A stretch of DNA of 64,000 nt from Nostoc sp. TCL240-02 (GCF_013343235.1 NZ_CP040094.1:63501-127500); one strand, 5' to 3'. Counted from the stretch's first letter, positions 1-9,536 are shown. Notes: generated by a model from the sequence alone, not told the origin. A program made the numbers and translations.

Positions 1-1
1 C

Positions 2-631
2 TCACCAGGTGCAGATGAGAACGGAAAAACGAATATTTCGGCTGTGCGCTTTTTTCAAGAATATACCCAGCGAAGTAACCAGTATGTGTTTGCGGCGCGA
101 TGGCAATTGAGTTTTGGGGTAGATTGGTTTGATGCCAATGTCAGTGAGAATGAACCAGATAGCCGCTTTTTCGCATGGCGGGGACAGGCGCAGTGGGTAC
201 GACAATTAGCACCAGACACATTATTTTTAGTTAGGGGCGATTTCCAATTAGCGGCAGATTCTTTAGTGCCTTTAGAGCAATTTGGTCTTGGTGGACAACT
301 AAGTGTCCGGGGCTATCGTCAAGACGCATTACTTACAGATAATGGTCTGTTGTTTTCGGCAGAATTTCGAGTCCCCATTGTCCGCGCCAATAAAATTGAC
401 GGGGTACTGCAACTTACACCCTTCATTGATGTGGGTAAAGGTTGGAACGTCAACGGCGAAAATCCATCGCCAAGTACCCTTGTCAGTACTGGGTTGGGGC
501 TATTGTGGAAACAGGGTGATGACTTATCGGCTCGCCTAGATTGGGGCATTCCTTTAATCTCGGTGGATGGTGAAAAGCGATCGCTCCAAGAAAATGGCTT
601 GTACTTCTCACTCCGCTATTCCCCATTTTGA
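2..631 (+). CDS. TpsB-type outer-membrane transporter (ShlB/FhaC/HecB), C-terminal part
   Basis: The reading frame is open from base 2 and enters from outside the window, so only about 209 C-terminal residues are present. They look like the end of the Omp85-related 16-strand barrel of two-partner secretion transporters: alternating aromatic strands, the motif [11 protein letters not shown] (the conserved VRGY lid-loop region), then FIDVGKGWN and GLGLLWK, ending in the typical C-terminal aromatic strand (FSLRYSPF). Such proteins secrete a TpsA exoprotein across the outer membrane. The next gene, 40 bp downstream, starts like a TpsA partner, so this was probably a TPS pair. The family is clear; the substrate is inferred from the neighbour. 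Confidence 0.9.
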   Translation, partial: SPGADENGKTNISAVRFFQEYTQRSNQYVFAARWQLSFGVDWFDANVSENEPDSRFFAWRGQAQWVRQLAPDTLFLVRGDFQLAADSLVPLEQFGLGGQLSVRGYRQDALLTDNGLLFSAEFRVPIVRANKIDGVLQLTPFIDVGKGWNVNGENPSPSTLVSTGLGLLWKQGDDLSARLDWGIPLISVDGEKRSLQENGLYFSLRYSPF

Positions 632-671
632 GGCGATCGTTTCAAAACTATACTGTTTTGGGCAACCTAAA

Positions 672-1061
672 ATGCAAGGTATAAATAAAGGCTTGGCAAT
701 GACAACGAACTCTATTTGGTTGGGTCTGTGCATTGGAATAGTGCCGTTGATGGTAATGCCTGTCAGTGCCCAGATAATTCCTGATAGCACTTTAAATACT
801 ACTGTCTCTCAAAGTGGCGATAACTTTACCATCATTAACGGTAATCGAGTTGGCAACAATTTATTCCACAGCTTCAGCCAATTTTCAGTTCCTAGCAACG
901 GCTCGGCTTTTTTCAACAATGCCGCAGATATCCAAAATATCTTCAGTCGCGTCACTGGAGGTAGTGTTTCCAACATTGATGGTTTAATTAAAGCCAATGG
1001 TGGCGCTAATCTATTTCTGCTCAATCCCAATTCTCCTGGATGTAATGATGCCGGATATTGA
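672..1061 (+). pseudogene. Truncated TpsA (filamentous haemagglutinin N-terminal domain) fragment
   Basis: Starting at ATG 672 (or ATG 699) there is a signal peptide (hydrophobic run around [20 protein letters not shown]) followed by the start of the haemagglutination-activity/TPS domain: a TVSQSG stretch, [14 protein letters not shown], then LFLLNPN. In the family LLNPN is followed by GI(I/V)FG and hundreds of residues of beta-helix. Here it stops being TpsA after LLNPN and the DNA becomes a response-regulator gene in another frame. The TPS frame ends 10 codons later at 1061. The secretion domain is incomplete, so the product is almost certainly non-functional. It was probably co-transcribed with the TpsB gene upstream. 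Confidence 0.85.
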
Positions 1062-2163
1062 TGGATTTGAAATTTGCCGCCGACTGAAAGCCAATTTTAT
1101 CACTAAGAATATTCCGGTCATTTTTATGACTGCTTTATGCGATGCCACAGACAAAGTAAAAGGACTAGAAATTGGTGCAGTTGATTACATTACCAAACCT
1201 TTTCAAAAAGAAGAAGTGATTGCTCGATTAAAGTTACATTTGAACATCTCCCATCTTACCCGTACCCTCGAACAAAGAGTTGAAGAACGCACCATAGAAT
1301 TAACTCAATCTCTACAAAAGTTACAAAATACCCAACTACAACTAATTCAAAGTGAGAAAATGTCTACCCTTGGACAACTGGTTGCAGGAATAGGTCATGA
1401 GATTAATAACCCAATTGGTTTTATTAGTGGAAGTTGCTCTCATATTGAAGAATATATGAATGATCTCCTGCGTTTGGTGAATCTCCAACACCAAAAGTTA
1501 CCACACCCAGACCCGGAAATTGAAGAACTCATTGAAGAAATTGACTTAGAGTATCTGGCTAAAGATTTACCAAAAATTATGGAATCAATGCACCAGGGAA
1601 TCGATCGTCTTAAGGATATTAGCCTCTCTCTAAGAACCTTTGCTCGATCCGATATTTTATCTCTAGTCGAGTTTCAGATTCATGAAGGAATTGATAGTAC
1701 CTTGATGCTCTTAAAACATCGACTCAAAGATCAAGGAGACCGCCCTACAATCGAGATTATTAAAAAATATGGGGTGCTACCTCTAATTACTTGCTATTCT
1801 GGTCAATTAAATCAAGTATTTATGAATTTAATAGCGAATGCTATAGATGCATTGGATGAATCAAATACAGGTCGGAATTTTGAGTATATTAAAGCTAAAC
1901 CTAACCGAATTACAATTACCACGTCCTTGAAAGAGCTAAATGTTGAGGTAAAGATTGCTGATAATGGAATTGGCATGAGCGAATCAGCCAAGCAAAAAAT
2001 ATTTGACCACTTATTTACTACGAAAAGTGTTGGTAAAGGTGCAGGATTAGGACTGGCGATCGCTCGAGAAATTATAGTGGAAAAACATGGTGGTTCAATC
2101 GAGTGTAACTCTTCTACAGAGCAAGGTACAGAATTTGTGATCTTAATTCCAGTTCGACAGTAA
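997..2163 (+). CDS. 5'-truncated hybrid receiver-histidine kinase
   Basis: The frame begins inside a receiver domain: [14 protein letters not shown] carries the phospho-acceptor Asp, followed by the conserved Thr (MTA) and Lys (TKPF). The first ~50 receiver residues with the acidic pocket are missing. A coiled linker ([12 protein letters not shown]) follows, then the H-box GHEINNP with His near residue 134, the N-box [15 protein letters not shown], the G1 box ADNGIGM and the G2 box [10 protein letters not shown], so the kinase core is complete. The nominal ATG at 997 lies in DNA derived from the TpsA gene and is accidental. No sensor domain remains. It is related to the kinase at 34733-37750. 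It is either a decaying gene or, if translated from the chimeric start, an unregulated kinase. Confidence 0.8.
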   Translation: MVALIYFCSIPILLDVMMPDIDGFEICRRLKANFITKNIPVIFMTALCDATDKVKGLEIGAVDYITKPFQKEEVIARLKLHLNISHLTRTLEQRVEERTIELTQSLQKLQNTQLQLIQSEKMSTLGQLVAGIGHEINNPIGFISGSCSHIEEYMNDLLRLVNLQHQKLPHPDPEIEELIEEIDLEYLAKDLPKIMESMHQGIDRLKDISLSLRTFARSDILSLVEFQIHEGIDSTLMLLKHRLKDQGDRPTIEIIKKYGVLPLITCYSGQLNQVFMNLIANAIDALDESNTGRNFEYIKAKPNRITITTSLKELNVEVKIADNGIGMSESAKQKIFDHLFTTKSVGKGAGLGLAIAREIIVEKHGGSIECNSSTEQGTEFVILIPVRQ

Positions 2164-2310
2164 GCGGGAAAAACAAGTCATATATACTGAAGAACTAGAA
2201 CATGAAATACTCTCTCTTCGCCAGCAAAATTCCCAGTTACAGAAACAGTTAAGCTATTACACCAGTGAATTCAATGCAACTATCACTCAACTAGAATTGA
2301 ATGCTATGCA

Positions 2311-2493
2311 GGGCAACTTAATCAGGTGTTTATGAATATTCTGACGAATGCCATTGATGCTTTAGAACAAACAATAGACAATGAACTTCCACTTCCCAAC
2401 ATTACCATTCGTACCTCATTAATTGATTCTGAGTGGGTAAAAATTGCGATCACTGACACGGGGTGGGAATGCCAGAACATAAAGACAACATAA
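2311..2493 (+). pseudogene. Histidine-kinase ATPase-domain remnant
   Basis: An open stretch reads [20 protein letters not shown], the N-box of a HATPase domain closely resembling the one in the preceding kinase, then continues to IAITDTG and loses frame where the G1 box should read DTGVGMPEH. Removing one base restores this reading. Nothing of the H-box or G2 box is left. Just upstream (2185-2310) is a separate coiled-coil-like reading (EELEHEILSLRQQ and onward) in another frame, apparently left from a different gene. The segment is debris from deletion or recombination among kinase paralogues. Confidence 0.7.
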
Positions 2494-2537
2494 CTAGCTC
2501 ATTGGGCTAGACTGAAGTAAGATGCTCACAATAGTCT

Positions 2538-3125
2538 ATGAACGCCACAACAACCACTTTGTCTTCTATACTCAAGTTGAAAATCGACTTGACTGATGAG
2601 CAATTTTTCCAGATGTGTCAGAAAAACCGCGACTATCGATTTGAGCGTACAGCATCAGGGGAAATATTAATTATGCCACCAATAGGTAGTGATACTGGCA
2701 ACCGCAACTTTGATATGGTTGTTGAGTTAGGAATCTGGAATAAACAGACTAAATTAGGCAAAGGTTTTGATTCTTCAACTGGCTTTACCCTACCCAATGG
2801 TGCAGAACGTTCTCCCGATGCTTCTTGGGTAAAAATTGAACGGTGGAATGCTTTAACCCCAGAACAACAAGAAAAATTCGCCCCTATTTGTCCTGATTTT
2901 GTTATAGAGTTGCGTTCTCGTACTGATTCGTTGAAAGAATTGCAGGAGAAAATGCAGGAATATATCGGAAATGGCGCTCAACTAGGATGGTTAATTGACC
3001 GGAAAAATAAGCGAGTAGAAATTTATCGTCCAGGTAAAGATGTAGACATATTAGACAATCCTACTAGTTTATCAGGAGAAAATGTCCTACCTGGATTTGT
3101 GTTGAATTTACAGCAAATTATCTAG
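2538..3125 (+). CDS. Uma2 family endonuclease-like protein (DUF820)
   Basis: 195 residues, a normal length for this family, which is greatly expanded in cyanobacteria. It has the PD-(D/E)XK-like pattern of the family: an early Glu-rich segment (RFERTASGEILIMPP), SPDASWV with the presumed metal-binding Asp, DFVIELRS with the catalytic Glu, and a following Lys-containing helix (KMQEYIGNGAQLGWLID), ending in a typical IYRPG strand. The cellular role of these proteins is not established; a link to mobile DNA is often suggested. It sits alone between kinase debris and an IS element. The ATG at 2538 fits the family N terminus. Confidence 0.88.
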   Translation: MNATTTTLSSILKLKIDLTDEQFFQMCQKNRDYRFERTASGEILIMPPIGSDTGNRNFDMVVELGIWNKQTKLGKGFDSSTGFTLPNGAERSPDASWVKIERWNALTPEQQEKFAPICPDFVIELRSRTDSLKELQEKMQEYIGNGAQLGWLIDRKNKRVEIYRPGKDVDILDNPTSLSGENVLPGFVLNLQQII

Positions 3126-3155
3126 CCTTATCGATTAGGATAAATATAACGACTT

Positions 3156-3703
3156 TCAAAGCGACTTTGTTCCCAAAGTGGTAGGTAGCAAAGCCTGTTT
3201 AGCAGGATTTAATTGAGCTTGCGAAAAAGATATTTTCCCATTTTCTATAATCCAAATAAATATTCGAGTTATTAAATCTGCTTTTAAACTATTCTCGTAT
3301 TCACAATTATTTATTCTTGCTACTTGTTTATCTAAGCAATCAATCGCATATTTAAAAGTCAAGTTTTTCCAGTCTGTGGGATTGTTCGGAATTTTTTCTT
3401 GCATATTTTTCCACTCAACTCTACGTAAAGTTCCTATAATATAGTCTATGCCTGTTATAGAGGAATCAGTGTTACGCACCAAATTTGCATAGGCTTGATA
3501 ATATGGTTTCAACAAAGAAGAAGCAATATTTTCTACATATATATGTAGCCAAAATTGGATGTTGTGAAGGTAAGGTGCTAAATCTCTGATATTATAAATT
3601 TCTTGAATCAGCCTCCGACCACTTGTGTAATTTGTTATTTTTGCTGGCAATTCATCTTCAGATATTTGAGACTTTTTTGAGTAATAGCTAATAACTTTTG
3701 GAA
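3156..3703 (-). pseudogene. Hypothetical protein, 3' part, apparently cut by an IS4-type element
   Basis: A minus-strand frame of unknown family reads leftwards from the IS end at about 3703 to a stop at 3156. The only conventional start inside it is TTG 3650, but the frame is open and protein-like upstream of that (SVPKVISYYSKKSQISEDEL) right up to the IS terminus. This suggests the gene once began farther right. The sequence is helical and charged with several aromatic clusters (NIQFWLHIYVENI, RIFIWIIENG). A possible 5' part lies across the IS at 4885-5034. I recognise no family. Confidence 0.5.
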
Positions 3704-4884
3704 CAGAAGTGTTGAATGTTAAGAAAAATCCGATAAAAATAGCCCAAAATATGGTAGTTTTGGGCTAAGGCTTAAAATATATTAGTTTGATTGTGATTAT
3801 AAATTCATTTCCCAAAATTGTCAAAGATATACTGAAAAGCCTGCCAAAAAACGATTATCCAGTATTGAACAGTCGTCTGTTTTTTGAGTGCTGGCTATCC
3901 TATGCCCTGGATAACAGCTTAACAAGTATGCGAGATTTGTTTAACAGATTAAATAACAATTGTTTTGAGGTAGATATTTCTACTTTCTCTAAAGCAAATT
4001 TACATCGAAGCCAAAAACCTTTTCAAGAGATTTACCAAAAATTAAATGAATTAGTACAGAAGGAAGTTCAAAAAAAGTTACACAATAAATATGCAATTTG
4101 TCCAATAGATTCAACAATTATTACTCTCACAAGTAAATTGTTATGGGTACTAGGTCATCATCAAGTCAAGCTGTTTAGTTCCTTAAATCTCTCCACAGGA
4201 AGCCCAGAAGATAACTTCATCAATTTTGGACATGACCATGATTATAAATTTGGTTCCAAAATGATGTCTAGTCTCCCAATAAATGCTGTTGGAGTAATGG
4301 ATAGGGGTTTTGCTGGATTAAAATTTATCCAAGAATTAGTACAAGAAAACAAATATTTTGTTTTGCGGATAAAAAACAATTGGAAACTAGAATTTGATGG
4401 CTCAAATGGATTGGTCAAAGTTGGTGCATCTGATGATGCTCAAGCTTATAGAGTAATTAATTTCTGTGATTTAGAGACAAAAACCGAGTTTCGCTTAGTG
4501 ACTAATTTACCAGAGTCGGGAGATGCAGCTGTTCATGATGATGAAATTAGGGATATTTATCGATTACGTTGGGGAGTTGAATTGTTGTGGAAGTTTTTAA
4601 AGATGCACTTAAAACTTGACAAACTCATTACCAAAAACGTCAATGGTATTACCATACAAATTTACGTGAGCTTGATAGCCTATCTGATTTTACAGCTTTT
4701 ATCTATTCCCGAACAATGGGGACATACACTATTAGATAAATTCCGCTATCTTCAATCTTGTATGTGTCAGAAAATCAGCTATGTTCATTGGTTTGAGGAG
4801 ATGATGTTTTGCTGACTAATTTAAGCTTTTGAGACTTAGTGTAACTAATAATGTAAAGTTTTGTATCAGCATTCAACATTTCTG
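3704..4884. mobile_element. IS4-type insertion sequence
   Basis: The element is bounded by imperfect inverted repeats: 3704-3720 reads CAGAAGTGTTGAATGTT, and the reverse complement of 4867-4884 reads CAGAAATGTTGAATGCTG. It contains one transposase gene. A strong hairpin just inside the left end (stem 3741-3749 with 3758-3766) could block read-through transcription from outside, as in other IS4-group elements. I do not see a convincing direct target duplication in the flanks, so the exact ends are uncertain by several bases. Confidence 0.7.
3787..4815 (+). CDS. IS4 family transposase
   Basis: 342 residues from TTG 3787 (GTG 3793 is an equally possible start; no early ATG exists). The DDE catalytic residues are recognisable: Asp in CPIDSTIITL, Asp in GVMDRGFAG, and Glu in the IS4 signature YRLRWGVELLWKFLK, which has the Y-(2)-R-(3)-E-(6)-K pattern. 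N- and C-terminal helical regions are present, so the protein appears full length. It lies within the inverted repeats of the element and is probably active or recently active. Confidence 0.88.
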   Translation: MIVIINSFPKIVKDILKSLPKNDYPVLNSRLFFECWLSYALDNSLTSMRDLFNRLNNNCFEVDISTFSKANLHRSQKPFQEIYQKLNELVQKEVQKKLHNKYAICPIDSTIITLTSKLLWVLGHHQVKLFSSLNLSTGSPEDNFINFGHDHDYKFGSKMMSSLPINAVGVMDRGFAGLKFIQELVQENKYFVLRIKNNWKLEFDGSNGLVKVGASDDAQAYRVINFCDLETKTEFRLVTNLPESGDAAVHDDEIRDIYRLRWGVELLWKFLKMHLKLDKLITKNVNGITIQIYVSLIAYLILQLLSIPEQWGHTLLDKFRYLQSCMCQKISYVHWFEEMMFC

Positions 4885-5034
4885 CTTGCTGCCATGAATT
4901 AAATGTAACTTTAAAATGTTGCTACTGAAATCTATTTCAGAATTACCCTCTCCAAAAGCGTTGGGTAGATTACATGCGATCGCTACTTTTTTTTTCACAA
5001 CAACTAAGCGACAATCTTTCCTCGTAGTATCCAT
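4885..5034 (-). pseudogene. Possible 5' end of the IS-interrupted hypothetical gene
   Basis: On the minus strand an uninterrupted 50-codon frame begins at ATG 5034 (MDTTRKDCRLVVVKKKVAIA) and runs to the right end of the IS4-type element, where it soon meets a stop inside the inverted repeat. It has the same direction as the headless gene at 3156-3703. If the element were removed, the two would lie next to each other with only a frame offset at the joint. The match is circumstantial: 50 open codons can occur by chance. Confidence 0.35.
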
Positions 5035-5747
5035 GTAATATTTTTTTAATTTACTCTGGAATAGTCATCAGATAATCTACCTGCTAGTATGAAATCGCTA
5101 TGCCTTATTTTGTTTATGTAATTAGCAATTTATCAAGCAAGGTCGAATAGTATAGTGATTTTGAATACTATAATGAAACCATTCATCTTAAATGGAAAGG
5201 ATTGAGCGAATAGAATAAGACTGTTGGCGAATTAATTTATTTAACTTCAGTCCTTTGAAACACACTTGAGCTATTAGCCTACGATTTCTTGCAGACCTCA
5301 CCAAGGTTTTAGGACTAGGGATTTTATGAATTGACCAACAGCCTCAGACAATAGAGCCTCCGGCACGCTGACGCACTGAGCGAAGCTATGCCGTTGGCGC
5401 AGCGTCTCGTTCGCGTTAGCGTCTCTGAAAGAGAAGAGAAGGCTTTACGCTACTACACAAACGAAGTCTGCATACGCAAAAATCATGAAAAACTAGCTCG
5501 CATTCGCGTAGCATTCTCTTAACACACTCTGTCATATAGAAGGAAAGGTGGTAAAGTCTCATGTAGCCGTGATAATGCCCTGCCTTGATAGGCAAAGGGA
5601 GGACATTATACCAATTTAAAAAATGATTGCGAGAGATAGATTACCAAAAAGCTTATCTACTAACTTTTTTACAATCCAAAATCTCAAATTTCAAATCCAA
5701 AATGGTATTAGACAAGGCTGGGACTAATAAAAAAACTACTAAAACTA
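5035..5747. repeat. Gene-free stretch with dispersed palindromic repeats
   Basis: No supportable gene. 5346-5530 is a mosaic of GC-rich palindromic segments (for example GCCTCCGGCACGCTGACGC and GCGTTAGCGTCTCTG) of the kind scattered through Nostoc genomes as small dispersed repeats, unlike the AT-rich surroundings. A further hairpin-forming segment lies around 5570-5610, just before the end of the hydrolase gene. Confidence 0.6.
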
Positions 5748-6680
5748 CTAATTCAGCAAAGGCAAAAATTGGCGAATTAACCCAATTGTTACTGCCGGCA
5801 ATTCCAACTGTGGTGTTAACCCCACATCTTCTAACTCTTGAAAAAATCTGATTGCTTGGGGATTAATTTCGGCAAGGCGGCGACCAATTGAAGGCCCTGT
5901 AAATTCTGACTTTTGTCCCCAAATAATGGCGGTGGGAGTTGTTAATTCTTGAATGTAAAGGGATAAATCAAAGCATAAATCGCCACGGACAAAGGACAGT
6001 GCTGCATATTCAGCATTGGGCTGCTGGGCGGATTGCAAATAAGCATCTACAATTTCTTGGTACACTCGATTAGACTTAGCAAATTGCCGTTGCTCCAAGA
6101 AACTGCGAATACCCCCACTGGTGGCTACCCCTGTGCTGTAAATTAAACGGTCAACAACAGGAACACTGATTAACTGGGCAAAAAAACTACGCGAGTAGTC
6201 TTCGCCAAAGTCGGAAAGTCCGGCGGGGGTGGTGAGAATTAAAGCCTTGAATAAATCAGGATTAGCTGCTGCTACTCGAATTGTAAATGCTGCGGTCAAA
6301 GAAGAAGCGATCGCAGTTACAGGACCAGTACAAGTCTGCTGTAAAAACTCCCGAATCGTGGTTAAATAATCCTCAATATTATAATTCCGTGCCGGATGCT
6401 CAGACCGACCCCAACCGATCAGATCGGGTGCAATGACCCGATATTCGGCGGCAAAAGCCGGATAAACCTTTGACCACTCATAAGCAGAAGATCCACCACC
6501 AAAGCCATGCAAGAACACCAAAGTTTCTTGATCGTCTTTAGCAGTTACATTATTCTGCCAAGGCGCTCCATCAGCAGAATAATACACCATTCTACCTAGT
6601 GAGGTATTTATAGAGCGTTGGTCAAATCCTTGTGGTTGAAACATAAATATTTTTTGTTGACTGTAGTCATTTGTTGGCAT
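5748..6680 (-). CDS. Alpha/beta-hydrolase fold protein lacking the usual catalytic His
   Basis: 310 residues (299 if ATG 6647 is used). The fold is clear: the HG oxyanion motif in VFLHGFGGGSSAYEW, the strand AEYRVIAPDLIGWGRS, and a nucleophile elbow that reads AIASSLTA instead of GxSxG. The acid-containing strand is IIWGQKSEF. Where the catalytic His normally sits, the sequence reads GLTPQLELPAVT, with Gln. The active site therefore looks modified or lost, although this may be the normal state of the cyanobacterial subfamily. The substrate is unknown. Single gene with no obvious partner. Confidence 0.8.
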   Translation of the reverse strand: MPTNDYSQQKIFMFQPQGFDQRSINTSLGRMVYYSADGAPWQNNVTAKDDQETLVFLHGFGGGSSAYEWSKVYPAFAAEYRVIAPDLIGWGRSEHPARNYNIEDYLTTIREFLQQTCTGPVTAIASSLTAAFTIRVAAANPDLFKALILTTPAGLSDFGEDYSRSFFAQLISVPVVDRLIYSTGVATSGGIRSFLEQRQFAKSNRVYQEIVDAYLQSAQQPNAEYAALSFVRGDLCFDLSLYIQELTTPTAIIWGQKSEFTGPSIGRRLAEINPQAIRFFQELEDVGLTPQLELPAVTIGLIRQFLPLLN

Positions 6681-7131
6681 AAGTGAAAGTAGTAATACGG
6701 GTACACGCAGAGAGAATTTTGATCCTGTCTTTGCGTCCCCAAGTCTTTTTAGTTACACTGGATGCTTACGTGTTTAGTTCAAACTTCCACTCATTGTTAT
6801 TATCAGCGAATCAATTGCTCTAAAACTTCTCACCACCGTCAGATTAAGCAGATGTAAAATTACTGGATTACTTGTAAAGATTTGGTGATTTTTTTCACAA
6901 TAAAAAGGAAATTAACCTTGAAATTACTGTTTTACAAGGTTTTTTATGGTAGCGAGTATTACTACAGCCTGAATCCAGCATAAGTTTTTATGGTAATCTA
7001 TCAGAAAACTCATAAATAATTTTGAGCGTTAAAAACAGTTGAAACGCTCATTATAATAGGCCATTTATTCTACTTTTGTATGTAAGATAAATTGCTTTTG
7101 ATGTATAACCAATCTAATTATTATCTAAGTA
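6681..7131. other. Intergenic region between divergent genes
   Basis: About 450 AT-rich bases between a minus-strand hydrolase and a plus-strand hypothetical gene, so it must hold both promoters. A short hairpin at about 7022-7053 (GAGCGTT and AACGCTC arms) lies upstream of the plus-strand gene. I see no gene, tRNA or recognised riboswitch. Confidence 0.5.
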
Positions 7132-7734
7132 ATGGTAAGGCGGGATGTCATGGTAAAGCAGGCTACTCTTCAATCAAATAAACTACCAACGATTGAAGAC
7201 GCTGAATTTGCGCTTGACAAGTTTAATATACAAAATGAAATTAAAGCTTCAGCTTGCAGGGATCAGGTCGAGTCAGGCATTGATGCTGCCAGAATTACTG
7301 TACCCGCTTGTATCTTTTTAGACTTAGAAGAGTTGAAGTGTTTTGAACCAGTAGAGCGCCAGTATGAACGCTGGGGAGTAATTTTTCACAATTCTCTAGC
7401 AATACAACCATCAAATCCAGCATTTCCAGCCTATTCAGGGCTAACAGTTTTAATGGGAGCGCCTAAAAGTGGATTTTTAGAAGCTACTTTCTTGCGTCCG
7501 GTTAACTCGGTTAGCGCCTTTGTCACTAGTTCGCAACGGCTAGTACTTTCCGCCTATGATCGCGATCGCCAACTGCTTGGTCAAACTGCACTACCAGGCT
7601 CTAATCTTGCCAATTCAGACTCAGCAATTTCCCCCAATACCTTATTATTTATAAATGTGAATAACATCTATAGCGTTACCTTCTGTGCTTTTGATGGTCA
7701 ATTCACCATTGATAACTTTCGTTTTTGCCTTTAA
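7132..7734 (+). CDS. Hypothetical protein, beta-rich
   Basis: 200 residues; ATG 7150 is an alternative start. The first ~60 residues are charged, and the remainder is strand-rich (WGVIFHNSLAIQ, GFLEATFLRPVNSVSAFVTSS, SVTFCAFDGQFTIDNFRFCL). The end resembles the jelly-roll-like domain of cyanobacterial exported or PEP-CTERM-associated proteins, where an xIDxFRF strand is common, but no signal peptide or sorting motif is visible here. Function unknown. Confidence 0.65.
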   Translation: MVRRDVMVKQATLQSNKLPTIEDAEFALDKFNIQNEIKASACRDQVESGIDAARITVPACIFLDLEELKCFEPVERQYERWGVIFHNSLAIQPSNPAFPAYSGLTVLMGAPKSGFLEATFLRPVNSVSAFVTSSQRLVLSAYDRDRQLLGQTALPGSNLANSDSAISPNTLLFINVNNIYSVTFCAFDGQFTIDNFRFCL

Positions 7735-7913
7735 AAAGCCTTTATGCCCTTGCTCTAAGCCATCTAAAATGGTATCTTTATTTCCGCCGTGCTGTACTAG
7801 TCTACTATCAGTCGATGCAAAGCAGGCATCTTGTGGTTTGGGTCTTCACCTTTTCTTCATTCCCTAGTAAAACTTATACAATAGGTAATTTCGTAATCAA
7901 GTAGGTAAACACT

Positions 7914-8711
7914 GTGGCACAGGCTTCGTCTTCTTGGCAGCAATTGATCAACCAAATCCTCAACTGGAAATGGTCGCATCCATTGTTCAAGACAAAAGGA
8001 GCTACAAAGCAGCAAACATTTAAGCGTTTCTCTGGGCCTGGCGGCTTGCTTGGGTTCCTGACAATTTTTGTTGCTATGTTGTTGTGGAACTGGATGCTGC
8101 TATTGGCTCTCTTAATGGGCATTGGGGTAATGGTATTGGTTTACTCAATGCAGAAGTGGGATTGGCAATTGCACTGGTCTAAGATACGTAAGTTCTTAAA
8201 CAGTTCAAATCGTCGATTAGTCTTAGCGGTCATTAGTGGTGGTCTTGCTACTGTCAGCACTTATATGGCCGCTGCAATTTGGGTTGACTCTCACAGTTCC
8301 TGGATTGCAGCTGGTGCTATTATCCAAGGCGTGGGAACCCTGTTAACTTTAATTTTATTGGTCTGGCAAATTGTCAACTTCTATGAAAATCGAGAAGAAG
8401 ACTATCTCGATCGGTTGTTGGTCAATTTAACAGACAAAGATCCATTGAAACGGTTGATTGCCCTACGTCAACTAACTAAATTCATCAGCCGTCAGCGAGT
8501 TGATTCTTCAGTACAGCAAGATGTTGCCGAATGCTTGCAACTCTTACTCAGTCGAGAGGAAGAAGTTGCGATTCGAGAGGCAGCTTTTAAAAGTTTACAA
8601 GCTTGCGATGACCTCCGTTCGATCAGAGACCATTGCCTACAAGTGCTACCCCCCAAAACAGCAGCACCTTTTGTACCCGTATCAGCAAAAGTCAAGCACC
8701 ACGTTTATTAG
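7914..8711 (+). CDS. Membrane protein with C-terminal armadillo/HEAT-like helices
   Basis: 265 residues from GTG 7914. Hydrophobic segments lie around residues 42-75 (LLGFLTIFVAMLLWNWMLLLAL and the adjoining run) and two more around 100-155, making about four membrane helices. The last ~100 residues are paired amphipathic helices (DPLKRLIALRQLTKFI, VQQDVAECLQLLLSREEEVAIREAAFKSL) typical of an armadillo-type fold used for protein contacts. The type is common in cyanobacteria with no assigned function. It converges with the FtsE-like gene, with an STRR-type repeat between them. Confidence 0.75.
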   Translation: MAQASSSWQQLINQILNWKWSHPLFKTKGATKQQTFKRFSGPGGLLGFLTIFVAMLLWNWMLLLALLMGIGVMVLVYSMQKWDWQLHWSKIRKFLNSSNRRLVLAVISGGLATVSTYMAAAIWVDSHSSWIAAGAIIQGVGTLLTLILLVWQIVNFYENREEDYLDRLLVNLTDKDPLKRLIALRQLTKFISRQRVDSSVQQDVAECLQLLLSREEEVAIREAAFKSLQACDDLRSIRDHCLQVLPPKTAAPFVPVSAKVKHHVY

Positions 8712-8789
8712 TTATTTGTCATTTGTCCTTTGTCTAATAACTAATTCCCATTCCCCACTCCCCATTCCCCAATCCCCAATCCCTAATCC
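8712..8789. repeat. Short tandem heptanucleotide repeat (STRR type)
   Basis: Runs of CCCCATT/CCCCAAT-like heptamers lie between two convergent genes, preceded by a GTCATTTGTCCTTTGTC segment. Such heptanucleotide tandem repeats are a hallmark of heterocystous cyanobacterial genomes. No coding content. Confidence 0.75.
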
Positions 8790-9536
8790 TTATTTTCGAC
8801 ACAACTGTCCATTAGTAACTTGCACTACCGGATGATTGCACCGCCGTACCAATTGTTCATCATGGGTGGTAACAATTACCGTAGCTCCAAAGGAATTTAA
8901 CTTCTGGAGAATCTGGATTACTTGCCAGGAATTATCAGGATCGAGATTTCCAGTAGGCTCGTCTGCTAACAGTAGTGGTGGTGTACCAACGATCGCACGG
9001 GCAATACTCACCCGTTGTTGCTCTCCCCCAGATAGTTGATCTGGGAAGCAATCAGCTTTACTCAGCAAACCTACTAGCTTTAAAGTTGGTTCTAAACGTC
9101 GTTGAATTTCTTTACGGGTATACCCTTGAGCTTGCAGCACAAAAGTCACATTTTCTGCTACTGTTCGTTGGCTAATCAGTTTGTAGTCTTGAAAAACAAT
9201 GCCAATCCGTCGCCGGAACAATGACAAGCGATCGCCCCGTAAACCCGCTATATTACAGTCATCAACAATTACTTCTCCCTGTGTAGGCAACTCCTGGCCA
9301 TACAAGAGTTTCAAGAGCGTTGATTTACCAGAACCACTTGGCCCGGTGATAAACAGAAATTCTCCCTTTTTTACCTCAAGGTTCGCATTCAATAAGGTGT
9401 GAGTGCCGTTAGCATAAGTCTTGCTTACAGATTGCAATGTCACCTTTGCAGTAGTATTACTACCATACTGCTGAGTTGCACAGTCCTCTCTCTGAAAGGA
9501 TTTATCTGTTTTAACTTGAGTTGTTAATACTGGCAT
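8790..9536 (-). CDS. FtsE-like ABC transporter ATP-binding protein
   Basis: 248 residues from ATG 9536, chosen because GAGGAAA lies nine bases before it; a longer frame to 9569 lacks a good start. Walker [11 protein letters not shown]-loop VFQDYKLI, signature LSGGEQQRV, Walker [13 protein letters not shown] and the H-loop His in VTTHDE are all intact. The [14 protein letters not shown] region and '[10 protein letters not shown]' match the FtsE/LolD subgroup. FtsE normally works with FtsX at the divisome, but no FtsX permease lies nearby, so the partner must be encoded elsewhere. The family is certain; assignment as FtsE is likely. Confidence 0.85.
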   Translation of the reverse strand: MPVLTTQVKTDKSFQREDCATQQYGSNTTAKVTLQSVSKTYANGTHTLLNANLEVKKGEFLFITGPSGSGKSTLLKLLYGQELPTQGEVIVDDCNIAGLRGDRLSLFRRRIGIVFQDYKLISQRTVAENVTFVLQAQGYTRKEIQRRLEPTLKLVGLLSKADCFPDQLSGGEQQRVSIARAIVGTPPLLLADEPTGNLDPDNSWQVIQILQKLNSFGATVIVTTHDEQLVRRCNHPVVQVTNGQLCRK

